A DNA stretch of 64,000 nt from Zoogloea sp. (GTDB lineage Bacteria > Pseudomonadota > Gammaproteobacteria > Burkholderiales > Rhodocyclaceae): positions 1,178,001-1,242,000 of the forward strand of contig JADJBR010000007.1 of assembly GCA_016703645.1 (NCBI GenBank). Direction: 5' to 3'. Under the pieces are notes generated by a model. The model was not told the origin of the DNA. It saw nothing but the letters and a program-made list of their open reading frames with translations, and ran no database searches. The position numbers and the translations under genes were made by a program. Of the stretch, positions 30,300 to 40,238 are shown in pieces (the first letter of the stretch is position 1; each line of letters opens with the position of its first letter).

Positions 30300-31571
30300 A
30301 TGACCGACACGCCCCGCCGCCGCCCGCCCGCCCCCACCCGGGCCGGCACCCTGAGCCTCAAGCCCCGCGCCGCGGCCCCCGCCAACGTGGCGCCCGCCGA
30401 CGCCGCACCGGCCACTCCTTCCGAAAAGGCCCGCGACTGGCGCAAGCCCGCCACCGGTGCCGGCCGCAACCGGGGCAAGGCATCCTTCCCCGAGCAAGCC
30501 AACACCGAACCCGTCCGTCGCACCACCGACGCCGGCGGCGACCGTTCGCCGCGCCAGGAGGGCGACCGCCCTGCCCGCCCCTTCGGAGATCGCCCGCCCC
30601 GTCAGGACGGCGAGCGCCCGGCGCGCCCTTACGGTGATCGCCCGCCCCGCGCTGCCGGCGACCGCCCCCGCGATGAGCGCCCCCGTGGCGACCGCCCACC
30701 GCGCCAGGATGGCGAGCGTCCCGCCCGCCCCCAGGGAGATCGCCCCGCCCGTCCCGACGGCGAGCGCCCGCCCCGCCATGAGCGCAAGGCCTGGAGTGGC
30801 GAGCCGCGTCCGGCACCGGCGCCGTCCCCCCTGCGGGACGACGGCTCCATCCGCCTCTCCAAGCGCATGACCGAGCTGGGCCTGTGCTCCCGCCGGGAAG
30901 CGGACGAGTACATCGAGAAGGGCTGGGTGCGCGTGGATGGCCGGGTGGTCAGCGAACTGGGCTCCCGGGTCAAGCCGGGCCAGCAGGTGGAGCTCGACCG
31001 ACGGGGCCAGACAGTGCAGGACCGCCGCGTCACCATCCTGCTCAACAAGCCGGTGGGCTACGTATCGGGTCAGGCCGAGGACGGGTACCAGCCCGCCAGC
31101 GTGCTGATCACCGCCGACAACCGCTGGGCCGAAGACCCCTCTGAAACCCGCTACCTGCGCACCCACCAGAACGGCCTGGCACCCGCCGGACGACTCGACA
31201 TCGACTCCGTCGGCCTGCTCGTGTTCACCCAGGACGGGCGTATCGCCCGGGCGCTGATCGGTGACGACTCCACCATCGAGAAGGAGTACCACGTGCGCGT
31301 CGAAGGCACGCTTGACGCGGCGGGACTGAAGCTGCTCAACCACGGCCTGTCCCTCGACGGCGTGGCCCTGCGCCCGGCCAAGGTCAGCTGGCTCAACGAA
31401 GACCAGCTACGCTTCGTGCTGCGGGAAGGCAAGAAACGCCAGATCCGGCGCATGTGCGAGCTGGTGGGGCTGAAGGTGGTGGGCCTCAAGCGGGTGCGCA
31501 TCGGCCGCGTCATGCTCGGCCACCTGCCGCCGGGCCAGTGGCGCTACCTGGGGCCCAACGAGGCATTCTGA
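30300..31571 (+). CDS. rluF: 23S rRNA pseudouridine synthase, RluF-like, with long disordered N-terminus
   Basis: This 423-residue protein has a roughly 180-residue N-terminus of Arg, Pro, Asp and Gly with a repeating GDRPARP/GERPPR unit, predicted disordered. A normal RluB/RluF core follows: S4 domain [20 protein letters not shown], catalytic [20 protein letters not shown], and [20 protein letters not shown]. RluF modifies position 2604 of 23S rRNA. The core is RluF-like from the S4 and GRLD motifs. The repeat-rich tail is basic and could bind rRNA. The start at 30300 is twelve bases after rsuA. Confidence 0.88.
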   Translation: MTDTPRRRPPAPTRAGTLSLKPRAAAPANVAPADAAPATPSEKARDWRKPATGAGRNRGKASFPEQANTEPVRRTTDAGGDRSPRQEGDRPARPFGDRPPRQDGERPARPYGDRPPRAAGDRPRDERPRGDRPPRQDGERPARPQGDRPARPDGERPPRHERKAWSGEPRPAPAPSPLRDDGSIRLSKRMTELGLCSRREADEYIEKGWVRVDGRVVSELGSRVKPGQQVELDRRGQTVQDRRVTILLNKPVGYVSGQAEDGYQPASVLITADNRWAEDPSETRYLRTHQNGLAPAGRLDIDSVGLLVFTQDGRIARALIGDDSTIEKEYHVRVEGTLDAAGLKLLNHGLSLDGVALRPAKVSWLNEDQLRFVLREGKKRQIRRMCELVGLKVVGLKRVRIGRVMLGHLPPGQWRYLGPNEAF

Positions 31572-31647
31572 TAGTGTGTGAATGAACCTGCGGCCCGACC
31601 CGACCCTCACCCCTGCTGTGCTTGCCCCGACCACGCCTGCCCACGCC

Positions 31648-32289
31648 ATGACCCTCCTGTCAGCCCTGCGCATACTCCTCCTCGGTCTTGCCGGAATTCT
31701 CCTTGGGTCGGCGGCCGGGGCTGCCCCGCTGGAAGCCGTCTATGAGGGCTACCTGGTACCGGAGTCCTTCGACGCGCCCATCCCCATCACGGTCGAGGTT
31801 CGCGAGCTGCACGGCGTACTCGTCGGCCATATCAAGACCGGGCCACCCCAGGCCGGCTCGGCGCCCATCGCATCCGGGGAAAATGAGTCCGGCCACTGCA
31901 CGCTGCGTGCCCCGATCAACGCAGGCAACGTGCTGCGCCTCACGGGCACCTGCCATCCGCGCCTTTTTGAAGGCAACTACGCCATCACATCCACCCGCAA
32001 GGACACCAATTCGGCGGGCACCTTCCGGCTCATGCCCAAGGCGAACAAGGTGAAGCCGGGCGAGGAAGGCGGCGGTCGTCGGCCATCGACACCGCTCACC
32101 ACACTGACCGAGTGCATCAATGCCAACACCCGTTGCCTGATCGGCTGCCCGAAGGGTGACTACAACACCGAGTTCCTGTGCGCCAATCGCTGCCGGCAAC
32201 GCCACCTGGCCTGCAAGGGCAAGGCGTCGGCGTCGCTTCTCCCGCCCGCGCCAGTGCGGAACGCGCAACCCGAAGCAGAGGAACGCTGA
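31648..32289 (+). CDS. Exported Cys-rich protein of unknown function
   Basis: This 213-residue protein has a clear signal peptide (MTLLSALRILLLGLAGILLG, cut after about AGA). The mature part has a beta-rich middle (VEVRELHGVLVGHIKTG) and a C-terminal segment with six cysteines (CINANTRCLIGCPKG, FLCANRCRQRHLACKG). These suggest a disulfide-bonded cap. No family is recognised. The start at 31648 is preferred over an ATG 66 bases upstream because the signal peptide follows at once. It is convergent with the chemoreceptor gene, with a hairpin between. Confidence 0.7.
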   Translation: MTLLSALRILLLGLAGILLGSAAGAAPLEAVYEGYLVPESFDAPIPITVEVRELHGVLVGHIKTGPPQAGSAPIASGENESGHCTLRAPINAGNVLRLTGTCHPRLFEGNYAITSTRKDTNSAGTFRLMPKANKVKPGEEGGGRRPSTPLTTLTECINANTRCLIGCPKGDYNTEFLCANRCRQRHLACKGKASASLLPPAPVRNAQPEAEER

Positions 32290-32303
32290 CGCAACCAGGC
32301 TGC

Positions 32304-32326
32304 GCCCCCGTTCTCCGAACCGGGGC
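32304..32326. terminator. Hairpin between convergent genes
   Basis: GCCCCCGTTC and GAACCGGGGC pair with one mismatch over a TCC loop. The site lies between the stops of the exported protein and the chemoreceptor. There is no clear T run on either side, so its strength as a terminator is uncertain. Confidence 0.5.
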
Positions 32327-32344
32327 CATCGCACCGGTTTCGCG

Positions 32345-34450
32345 TCAGGCGACTTGAAAGTGTGACGTGAGATTGCGCAGTTCGTCGGAGAGCTGCGCGG
32401 TGTTGCTCGTCACGTTGCGGATTTCGGCGGCAAGGGCGGCGTTCTCACCGGAATGGGAGGCGATCTCCTTCACACGCCTGGCGATTCCCTGGGCCGCGGC
32501 TGACTGCTCGCCAAGGCCGAGGGAGATGCCATCCACCGCCTCCAGGGCTGCACCGGAGCTGGCGGCAATCCGACCGATGGACTCTCCGGCCGCGCGGGCG
32601 CTCTGCACACTGTCCTGGACGCGATGGATGCTTGCGGCCATTTCACCCGAAACGCTGCGGGTGCTTTGCTGGACTTTGGCGATCATCAGCGTGATTTCCC
32701 GGGTGGAAGCCGCAGTGCGCTCGGCGAGCTTGCGCACCTCGTCGGCCACCACCGCAAAACCACGGCCGGTTTCCCCCGCCCGGGCCGCCTCGATGGCCGC
32801 ATTGAGGGCCAGCAGATTGGTCTGATCGGCGATCTCGCTGATCACCTGCACCACCTTGCCGATCTCGGTGGAGAAGCTCTCGAGCTGCCCCACCGTGTGT
32901 GTCGTCGTCTCGACACAACGCGCAACCCCTTCGATCTCCCCGGATACCGCCTCGATCACCCGCTCACCGTCCGCCGAGCGCTCCCGTGCCTCGGATGACA
33001 GGGCATGGGCTTCGCCCGCATGCAGGCTGATGCGGTCAATGGACAGGGAGAGCTCTTCGATCGCCGTTGCCAGGGAGGTGGCAAAGCCCGACTGCTGCTC
33101 CGCCGCGTCCGCGCTGCTTTGGGCGGTCCGCTCCATGTTGCGGAGATTCCGCGTGATGAGGGAAGACTCCTGGCGGATCGCGGCCGCAATCTCGTGCAGC
33201 GTGTTGCGCATCATCGAAAGGCGGACCACAAGCCCCCCGATCTCGTCATGGCCGGCCCGGGGCATGGTGCACAGGAGGTTGCCTGCGGCGATGGCCTCGG
33301 CGGCCTTGCCCGCGGCATCCAGGGGACGACGGATCGAACGGGCGACCACGAGCGAGACCGCCACGCACGCCAGGGTAGCCAGCAGCACCGTGGCAAGCAG
33401 CGTCAGGCGGGCATCGGCGACGTGCTCCCGCGACTCGCCAACCAGGGCCTCGTTCCATGCATTGGTTCGCGACACGACCCGGTCAATGCTCTCCCGGTGT
33501 GTCTGGTACAGGCTACGCAAGCGGCCCAGCACCTGGGTTGCCTGCGCAAGGTCGCCGCTGCGCAACGCCTCGAAGTAAGGGCCGGTGGCGAGTCTGAAGT
33601 ATTCGTCGATCGGCCGCTTCGAATGATCCAGAAGTTCGGCCCGCAGATCTTCGGGCAGCGCGCTGGCGCTCCAGAACGCGTAGCGCTTGTCGAATTCCCC
33701 CTTGAGCGCCACAAGGCGGGCACGACTGGCATCAAGGTCGGAACCCCGCTGGTCACGCATCTCATGGGCGACCAGGTGGCTTTCGACGATATAGCTGGGC
33801 GGCGGCAGGATGTCGGCCAGGAGATCCTTGCTCTGCACGATGCGGTTGAAACGTTCGCCGTCCACACCGCTGTCGTGGATGGCATTGGCGGCACCCCAGG
33901 CGGTGACGGCAAGAATGGCCACGGCAAGGACACCGCCGGACAGCACCCGGAAGGTCACCGAATTGCGCCACGGCCCGGTGATCGCACAGGCCGCCTTGCG
34001 CAATGCGCCACGCCTGTGCACCACCTCACCCTCGTCCAGGCTGATGCGGGTCTCCCCTTGCATGCGGGCATACAGGGACTCGGCGGCGGCGATCTCATCG
34101 CGGCTTGCCTGGACGCGCACCGACATATAGCCCGAGTCGTCGGAAAGGGGGGTGACGGTGGCCTTCACCCAGTAGTAGCCACCATTCTTGCGCCGGTTCT
34201 TGACGATGCCGCTCCACGGACGCCGGGACACGATGGTCTGCCACAGATCCCGGAACGCCTCTTCCGGCATGTCGGGATGACGCACGATATTGTGGGGCTG
34301 ACCGATCAGCTCAGCGCGCTCGAAACCACTGGCAAGCACAAACTCATCATTGCACGAAACGATACGGCCCTTGAGGTCGGTCCGGCTGATGATGGCCGCC
34401 CCCGGTTCGAGGGAGTATTCCTGCTGAATGACGGGCAAGTTCTTTCGCAT
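32345..34450 (-). CDS. Methyl-accepting chemotaxis protein with PAS domain (Aer-like)
   Basis: This 701-residue receptor has an N-terminal PAS domain ([20 protein letters not shown] to [18 protein letters not shown]). Two membrane segments frame a four-helix periplasmic domain (about 180-360), and a HAMP domain follows. The MCP signalling hairpin is [20 protein letters not shown] with [20 protein letters not shown]. The PAS domain resembles energy-taxis receptors such as Aer, which may bind FAD. The ATG at 34450 is chosen because AAGGAAAAAAAG precedes it; a longer frame to 34642 has no homology. It stands alone, away from che genes. Confidence 0.92.
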   Translation of the reverse strand: MRKNLPVIQQEYSLEPGAAIISRTDLKGRIVSCNDEFVLASGFERAELIGQPHNIVRHPDMPEEAFRDLWQTIVSRRPWSGIVKNRRKNGGYYWVKATVTPLSDDSGYMSVRVQASRDEIAAAESLYARMQGETRISLDEGEVVHRRGALRKAACAITGPWRNSVTFRVLSGGVLAVAILAVTAWGAANAIHDSGVDGERFNRIVQSKDLLADILPPPSYIVESHLVAHEMRDQRGSDLDASRARLVALKGEFDKRYAFWSASALPEDLRAELLDHSKRPIDEYFRLATGPYFEALRSGDLAQATQVLGRLRSLYQTHRESIDRVVSRTNAWNEALVGESREHVADARLTLLATVLLATLACVAVSLVVARSIRRPLDAAGKAAEAIAAGNLLCTMPRAGHDEIGGLVVRLSMMRNTLHEIAAAIRQESSLITRNLRNMERTAQSSADAAEQQSGFATSLATAIEELSLSIDRISLHAGEAHALSSEARERSADGERVIEAVSGEIEGVARCVETTTHTVGQLESFSTEIGKVVQVISEIADQTNLLALNAAIEAARAGETGRGFAVVADEVRKLAERTAASTREITLMIAKVQQSTRSVSGEMAASIHRVQDSVQSARAAGESIGRIAASSGAALEAVDGISLGLGEQSAAAQGIARRVKEIASHSGENAALAAEIRNVTSNTAQLSDELRNLTSHFQVA

Positions 34451-34659
34451 CTTTTTTTCCTTATGGCATTCCGGGAAGACTGTGACATTCTCGACACCAA
34501 GTCTGTGACCTTTAACCAGATGCATACGCAGAATCGCTTTTTTACAAACAGATTGCAGACTGCCGGAGCAGCAATCACCGCCCATTTCAGCAACGGATGC
34601 GCCCAGCGGCGGTTTCCGGGATAATGTCGGGTTTTCCCGCATCAGCCAGGGCCCCGATC

Positions 34660-35764
34660 ATGGAAGCAGAACGCCTCAATGCCATCTCCAACAAGCTCGC
34701 CGACCTGAAGGCCCGGGAGCTCGAACTGCGGAGGTATCTTTGACTACGATACCAAGGCAGAAAAGCTGATCGAAGTCAGCAAGCAGCTCGAAGACCCGAA
34801 CATCTGGAACGACGCCGCCCAGGCCCAGGAGCTTGGCAAGGAAAAGAAAACCCTTGAAGGCGTGGTCGTAACCCTGCAGGAAATCGAACAGGGCCTCGCC
34901 GACGGCAAGGACCTCTTCGAACTCGCCTCCATGGAAGAGGACGAGGACACCATGCAGGCCGTCGAGGCCGACGTGGCCAGCCTCGAAGCCCGTGTCGGCG
35001 AGCTCGAGTTCCGCCGCATGTTCAACAACCCGATGGACGGCAACGCCTGCTTCATCGAAATCCAGTCCGGCGCCGGCGGCACCGAGGCCCAGGACTGGGC
35101 CGGCATGCTTGAGCGCATGTATCTGCGCTATTGCGAGCGCAAGGGTTTCAACGTCGAGTTGCTGGAAGAATCCGAAGGCGAAGTGGCCGGCATCAAGAGC
35201 GCCACCATCAAGGTCGGCGGCGAATACGCCTATGGCTTCCTGCGCACCGAGACCGGCATCCACCGCCTGGTCCGCAAGAGCCCCTTCGACTCCAACGCCC
35301 GTCGCCACACCAGCTTCTGCTCGGTCTTCGTGTTCCCCGAGGTGGACGACTCCATCGAGATCGACATCAACCCGGCCGACGTGCGCACCGACACCTACCG
35401 GGCCTCCGGCGCCGGCGGTCAGCACATCAACAAGACCGACTCCGCAGTGCGTCTCACCCACATCCCCACCGGCATCGTCGTGCAGTGCCAGAACGACCGC
35501 TCCCAGCACCGCAACAAGGACGAAGCCTGGTCGATGCTGCGTGCCCGACTGTATGAAGCCGAGCTGCGCAAGCGTCAGAGCGAGCAACAGAAGCTCGAAG
35601 ACGCCAAGAGCGACATCGGCTGGGGCCACCAGATCCGCTCCTATGTGCTCGACCAGTCGCGCATCAAGGATCTGCGCACCAGCTATGAAGTCGGCAACAC
35701 CCAGGCCGTGCTCGACGGCGACCTGGACGGCTTCATCCAGGCCAGCCTGAAGCAGGGCGTCTGA
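34660..35764 (+). CDS. prfB: Peptide chain release factor 2 (programmed +1 frameshift)
   Basis: The frame opens at 34660 and stops at TGA 34741 after 27 codons, at GGAGGTATCTTTGAC. That is the internal Shine-Dalgarno, CUU slip codon and UGA of the RF2 autoregulatory site. Shifting by one base gives an open frame from 34742 to 35764, about 367 residues in all. The anticodon-like SPF ([12 protein letters not shown]) and the GGQ of peptidyl hydrolysis ([12 protein letters not shown]) are both present. Low RF2 lets ribosomes slip and make more RF2. The gene is therefore functional and not broken. Confidence 0.97.
34733..34744 (+). promoter_or_regulatory. RF2 programmed frameshift site
   Basis: Within prfB, GGAGGT, then TATCTTTGAC, places an SD-like sequence three bases before the slippery CTT-TGA. 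This is the classical autoregulatory +1 frameshift signal, where RF2 scarcity favours the shift. Confidence 0.93.
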
Positions 35765-35793
35765 GCCCGAGCACAGCGTAGGGGGAAAGCCCG

Positions 35794-37017
35794 ATGAGAC
35801 TGACTGAACTCAACATCAGCCATTACAAGAGCGTTGAGAGCGTCGACCTGCAGGACATTTCCCCCATCACTGTGCTGGTGGGCTGCAACGGAGCGGGCAA
35901 GAGCAATGTCGTCGATGTGCTGCGCTTCCTCCGTGATGCCGTCACCCAGGGACTTGATCACGCGGTTAGCAAGCGGGGCGGTATTGGTCTGATTCGGCAA
36001 TATTCACCGAGCAAGCCTTACCGAGTTACGCTCGAATTCCATTTTCATGACGAGGAGTTCGCTGCGCCAGTCAGCTATCAGATCGTCCTGACCAGCCTGC
36101 GCGAAGGCGATTTCCGCGTCGAGCGTGAAACAGGTCGTTGGGTTGCGCATACCGACTTCGCGTTCACCGATGAAGGTGAGCTCGTTGAGGCCATGCCAAG
36201 CCTCATGAGTTTCGAGCGTAACGCGGCAGGCAAATTTGAACTGCGGCTGGATGGTCGTGAAATCAAGTCGGACAGCCCACGGACCTTTCCCCCTGACGGT
36301 TTGGCGCTCGGCCATCGCTTCATCACGGACCGTGTGCCCGTCGGTGGCGTGCTTGGCGGCTCATCGCTGATTGACTTCATCAGCAACATCCGCTTCTCCT
36401 CCATCTACCCCAACACCTTACGCCAGCCTGCACATCCCGATACCGATCTGGTGCTGAAGGAAAACGGCGCCAACTGGTCCTCCATCCTGCGCCACCTGCG
36501 CAAGACGGCACGGGGGCGCCAGGCTCTTGATCAGATCAAGGAGATGATGCAGGTCGTGATGCCCCAGCTTGAGGACATCTCGACACAAGCTGTTGGTGGC
36601 TTCATCCATCCCCGCTTCAAGGTCAGAGAGGCAAACGGCAAGGTCCATTACTTCGACCCCTCCCAGATCTCCGACGGCACCCTGCGCATCCTTGGCATCC
36701 TTCTGGCGCTGTACAACACGCCTCACCCCAGCCTGATGGTCATTGAGGAACCGGAGCAGACGGTCAATCCCGCGCTCCTCGCGCTGCTCGTCGACGCCTT
36801 CCGCGAATCATCGGAGCGGACGCAGCTTTTCATCACCAGCCACAGCCCCCACCTGGTGGATCTCTTTCCGGCTGAAGCCATCCGCGTCGTGGACATGCGG
36901 GATGGGCAGACACGGGTCAGCCCGATCCGGGCCAGCCAGCAGGCTGCCATCAAGGAACACCTGCTCAGCGTGGAACAGATCATGTCGACCGACGGACTGT
37001 TGCCGGAGGACGCCTAG
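35794..37017 (+). CDS. AAA ATPase (RecF/OLD-like AAA_21), first gene of a two-gene module
   Basis: This 407-residue protein has Walker A GCNGAGKS (residues 30-37) right after the N-terminal beta-strand (MRLTELNISHYKSVESVDL). The Walker B region LMVIEEPEQTVNPALLALLV and TSHSPHLVDLFPAEAIRVVD are typical of the AAA_21/OLD-type ABC-like ATPases. The stop overlaps the next gene by a single base (TAGTG), so the two are translationally coupled. Similar ATPase/TOPRIM pairs act in phage defence (for example PARIS AriA/AriB and AbiL). The function here is inferred. Confidence 0.85.
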   Translation: MRLTELNISHYKSVESVDLQDISPITVLVGCNGAGKSNVVDVLRFLRDAVTQGLDHAVSKRGGIGLIRQYSPSKPYRVTLEFHFHDEEFAAPVSYQIVLTSLREGDFRVERETGRWVAHTDFAFTDEGELVEAMPSLMSFERNAAGKFELRLDGREIKSDSPRTFPPDGLALGHRFITDRVPVGGVLGGSSLIDFISNIRFSSIYPNTLRQPAHPDTDLVLKENGANWSSILRHLRKTARGRQALDQIKEMMQVVMPQLEDISTQAVGGFIHPRFKVREANGKVHYFDPSQISDGTLRILGILLALYNTPHPSLMVIEEPEQTVNPALLALLVDAFRESSERTQLFITSHSPHLVDLFPAEAIRVVDMRDGQTRVSPIRASQQAAIKEHLLSVEQIMSTDGLLPEDA

Positions 37018-37589
37018 TGCGCCGATTGCTCATGATCGTGGAGGGGCACGGGGACGTCCGGGCCGTCCCTGTGCTGGTCCGTCGCATCCTGGAGAGTCAT
37101 GGCATATACGACGTTCAACTGCTCCCGCCCCAGCGTCGCGGCGAACACCCTTCGGTCAAGAGGCTGTTTGACAACTACTTTTTGGCTGCGATCAAGGACA
37201 ACGCAGCCATCCTCTGGATCATGGACTTTGACTCGAAAGAGTACGAATGTCCCTATATTGAAAGCAATGAGCTCCTGGCGCGTGCGCATGCGCTGCGTCC
37301 CGGCTGGCCGCTGAAGGTAGCCTTCCTGGTCAAGGAGTACGAGGCGCTGTTCCTGCACGATGAACAGGCGACCCGCGCGGTTTTCACGGACATTCCAAAG
37401 CAAGCGGAGTTTCCCGCAGTCCCGGAGGAGATCCGTGGTGCCAAGGAGTGGTTGAGTCACCTGCGGCCGTCCGGCATGGCCTACAAGGAATCCGTCCACC
37501 AGGAGAAAATCACTGCCCGCCTCGACCTCCATTTGTTACGGAGCGTTCCAAAGATTTCGCCCACCTGGAACGTGCTGTTCTACATCTGA
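37017..37589 (+). CDS. TOPRIM-fold protein, DUF4276-like, second gene of the module
   Basis: From a GTG at 37017 that overlaps the previous stop, the 190-residue protein begins MRRLLMIVEGHGDVRAVPVL, with the Glu of a TOPRIM fold. A hydrophobic strand ends in an acidic pair (AAILWIMDFDSKEYECPYIE), followed by FLVKEYEALFLHDEQA. This pattern fits the DUF4276 family, whose members pair with AAA ATPases in putative defence modules. The TOPRIM residues suggest a nuclease or primase-like activity. It is likely made in step with the ATPase. Confidence 0.8.
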   Translation: MRRLLMIVEGHGDVRAVPVLVRRILESHGIYDVQLLPPQRRGEHPSVKRLFDNYFLAAIKDNAAILWIMDFDSKEYECPYIESNELLARAHALRPGWPLKVAFLVKEYEALFLHDEQATRAVFTDIPKQAEFPAVPEEIRGAKEWLSHLRPSGMAYKESVHQEKITARLDLHLLRSVPKISPTWNVLFYI

Positions 37590-37648
37590 TCAACTCTCCG
37601 GTACCGGACTGATATGGTTCGCACCACACGCCCAGCGCGGGACCAGCT

Positions 37649-38887
37649 ATGAAGCGTCTTCTCGTCGGCCTGCTGGCCGGCCTCCTGCTCCTGCTGACTG
37701 CGGCTGTCCTGCTGGCCTTCCGGGCCATCCAGGACGAGCCGCTGGTCACCGGCGACGCCCCCGTATCGGCCGAAGACCTGAGCCGCGCCAAGGACCTGAT
37801 CCGGCGCAACGATCCGCGTCGCCTGAAGCGCGACGAATTCCGGGAAACCCGGGTGGCCGCCCGCGACCTGGAAACCCTGGTCAATCTCGCCGTGCGCCGG
37901 GGCCGCGCCACCGTCAATCTCGAGGAGGGTGCCGCAGAACTGCGCTACACCGCCGCCCTTCCCCCCACGCCGCTGGGGCGCTACCTCAACCTGCGCACCC
38001 GCGTGGTCACCGGCGCCGACGGTCCGGAGTTCCAGAAGGTTCGGGTCGGCTCCATCCCGGTACCCGGCAGCCTCTTCAGCGCCGCACTGCTCTATGCCTC
38101 ACGCCATTCCAGCCTGGCACCCGACCTGGAAATCCTGCGTAAGACCATCGACCAGGTGGCCATCACCCCGGGCGAACTGCGCCTGCGCTACACCTGGCAA
38201 CCGGAGCTTCTCGACTCGGCCCGCACCTACGCCCTCTCGCCGGAAGAGCGTGAGCGGCTGGCCGTCGCCCATGGGCGCCTGGTCGCCCGGATGGACAGCG
38301 CAGGGCAAGGGCGCCGCCAGATCCCCATTGCCGAAGTGCTCGGCCCCCTGCTCCAGGAAGCCGGCGGCATCGACAAGGATAGCGGCCGCCACTACCGGGA
38401 CACCTTGCTGGTCCTTGCCTTCCAGCTATCCGGACGCAACATCGCCCACCTGATCCCCGAGGCCCGCCAGTGGCCGCAGCCCCGCCCGCTGACCCTGACC
38501 CTGCGCGGGCGGCCCGATCTGGCCCAGCACTTCGTGGTCTCGGCGGCCCTCGCCGCCTGGGCGGGCGAACCCCTGGCCAGCGCCATCGGCCTGGGCAAGG
38601 AGGTGGACGATGCCCGTGGTGGCAGCGGCTTCTCGTTTGCCGATCTGGCCGCCGATCGGGCCGGCACGCGCCTGGGCGAGCTCGCCGTCGACAACCCCCG
38701 GCGGCTGGCCGCAGCCGTCAGCGGCGGGCTCACCGACGCCGGCTTGCTCCCCCCCATCACCGGCCTGCCCGAAGCCATGATGAGCAGCGAGTTCCAGCGT
38801 CGCTTCGGCGGTGTCGGCGCCCCTGCCTACCAGCGCATGAGTGACGAGATCGACCGGCGCATCGCCGCCCTCGCCCTGTTCCGCTGA
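37649..38887 (+). CDS. Membrane-anchored protein of unknown function
   Basis: This 412-residue protein has one N-terminal membrane helix (LLVGLLAGLLLLLTAAVLLA), then a long hydrophilic periplasmic part. It includes VRVGSIPVPGSLFSAALLYA and a C-terminal MMSSEFQRRFGGVGAPAYQR. Similar single-pass proteins of unknown role exist in betaproteobacteria, but I cannot name a family. It ends seven bases before the first Wadjet-type gene, so it could be cotranscribed with it. Nothing in it resembles a Wadjet component. Confidence 0.7.
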   Translation: MKRLLVGLLAGLLLLLTAAVLLAFRAIQDEPLVTGDAPVSAEDLSRAKDLIRRNDPRRLKRDEFRETRVAARDLETLVNLAVRRGRATVNLEEGAAELRYTAALPPTPLGRYLNLRTRVVTGADGPEFQKVRVGSIPVPGSLFSAALLYASRHSSLAPDLEILRKTIDQVAITPGELRLRYTWQPELLDSARTYALSPEERERLAVAHGRLVARMDSAGQGRRQIPIAEVLGPLLQEAGGIDKDSGRHYRDTLLVLAFQLSGRNIAHLIPEARQWPQPRPLTLTLRGRPDLAQHFVVSAALAAWAGEPLASAIGLGKEVDDARGGSGFSFADLAADRAGTRLGELAVDNPRRLAAAVSGGLTDAGLLPPITGLPEAMMSSEFQRRFGGVGAPAYQRMSDEIDRRIAALALFR

Positions 38888-38894
38888 GCCTCCC

Positions 38895-40238
38895 ATGACC
38901 GAAGTCCGTCTGGAAGAGCTGCTGGCCCCGGGCGTCGTCGCCGACGACGTGCCCGAACTCGCCCCCCTGCTCAAGGCCCGGCCATTGCTGTCCGCCTTCA
39001 GCACCCTGTTCCACGGCAGTGAGGCCGAGGTGCTGATGCGCCTCCTGGTGCTGCGGGAAATCGGCCGCGAGACCGACTCGCCACGCTGGGGTCCGGAGCA
39101 ACTGCGCCAGCGCTTCGCCTTCCTCGACCCGGTCAAGCTCGAGACAGTGCTGCGCAGGCTGCGCGGCAACGGCCTGCTGGAGATCGGCGACGACAGCCTC
39201 TATGCCCTGTCCGACCTGGGCCGCAACGCCGTCGCCGCCATCGGCATGCTGGTCAGCTTCAGCACCGAGGACGATCTGGAGCTGGGCTTCCTCACCGCCC
39301 AGCTGGCCGGCCTGCAGGCCGTGGGCAGCGTCACCCCGGAGGCCCTGGGCCATCTGCTCGGCAAACTCAACGACCTGGCCTGGCATTTCGAGGATGCCAT
39401 CGCCTCGGGCTCCGAGTTCCGCATCGCCGACGCCCGCCGGCGCCTCTCCGCCAATACCCGCTGGATCGAGCGCGGCACCGAAGTCATGGCCGGGCTGCTG
39501 GCTGATCCGGAGGTGCCCTTCGACCTGGCCCGGGTCGCCCAGCGCATCGGCCTGGCCCAGTCCCGCCTGGCCCGGGTGGACGCCGCCTTCCAGCGCGCCC
39601 TCAACAAGATCGAGGCCCAGCGGGTCACCCTGGGCGGCTCGGGTATCTCCTCCAGCGACGTGGCCGGCTGGCTGCGCCGCCTGGATGGCCCGGCCCTGGC
39701 CGAACTCGCCACCGGCGCCCTTTCCATGGCGCCGGAGCTGACCCTGCTGGCGGGCGGCCACGAACTCCTCGACCGGGCCGAGCTGGCCCTCTCCGACGAA
39801 GCCCGCCGGATCGAGGCCGACACCGCCCTGCCCCCCGCCGAGGACGCCCCCAGCAACCGCGCCCCCGAGCAGGAAGATCTGCGCCTGCTGCAACACTTCA
39901 GTCAACGCCTGGCCCGTCTGGCCGAGCCGGGCAGCACCCCGGCGCCCCTGGCCAGCCTGGTGGCCGGCAGCGGCTTCCCGGCGGCGTCCTACCGCCTGTC
40001 CCTCCTTGCCCTGCTGGCCGACGGTGGCGACGAAGGCGGCGCCACCCCCGCCGACGGCCCCATTGGCGAATTCATGCGCCTGCCCCTCGACGTGCTGTTC
40101 GAGGCGGGCACCGTCAAGGTCGGTGAGGACGAGATCGCCGCCATGTCCACGGGTCTGGTGGGCGCCAAGGGCAGCCTGCCGGCCGCCGAAGTCGTCCCCA
40201 TCCTCGACGCCACCGACTCCTTCTCGGACCCCGCCTGA
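38895..40238 (+). CDS. jetA: Wadjet-type JetA-like (MksF/kleisin-like) protein
   Basis: This 447-residue, largely helical protein has an N-terminal winged-helix-like part (WGPEQLRQRFAFLDPVKLET, then VLRRLRGNGLLEIGDDSLYA). Long helices follow (HLLGKLNDLAWHFEDAIASG). It holds the JetA/MksF position: directly before a short JetB-like gene whose ATG overlaps its stop (TGATG), then an SMC-type ATPase and a TOPRIM gene. JetA is the kleisin that closes the SMC ring. The sequence itself gave no strong motif, so the name rests on order, size and composition. Confidence 0.75.
   Translation: MTEVRLEELLAPGVVADDVPELAPLLKARPLLSAFSTLFHGSEAEVLMRLLVLREIGRETDSPRWGPEQLRQRFAFLDPVKLETVLRRLRGNGLLEIGDDSLYALSDLGRNAVAAIGMLVSFSTEDDLELGFLTAQLAGLQAVGSVTPEALGHLLGKLNDLAWHFEDAIASGSEFRIADARRRLSANTRWIERGTEVMAGLLADPEVPFDLARVAQRIGLAQSRLARVDAAFQRALNKIEAQRVTLGGSGISSSDVAGWLRRLDGPALAELATGALSMAPELTLLAGGHELLDRAELALSDEARRIEADTALPPAEDAPSNRAPEQEDLRLLQHFSQRLARLAEPGSTPAPLASLVAGSGFPAASYRLSLLALLADGGDEGGATPADGPIGEFMRLPLDVLFEAGTVKVGEDEIAAMSTGLVGAKGSLPAAEVVPILDATDSFSDPA

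Noticed and set aside
34660-34743. prfB as a broken gene with an early stop
   Set aside because: The stop is the known programmed frameshift site of release factor 2.
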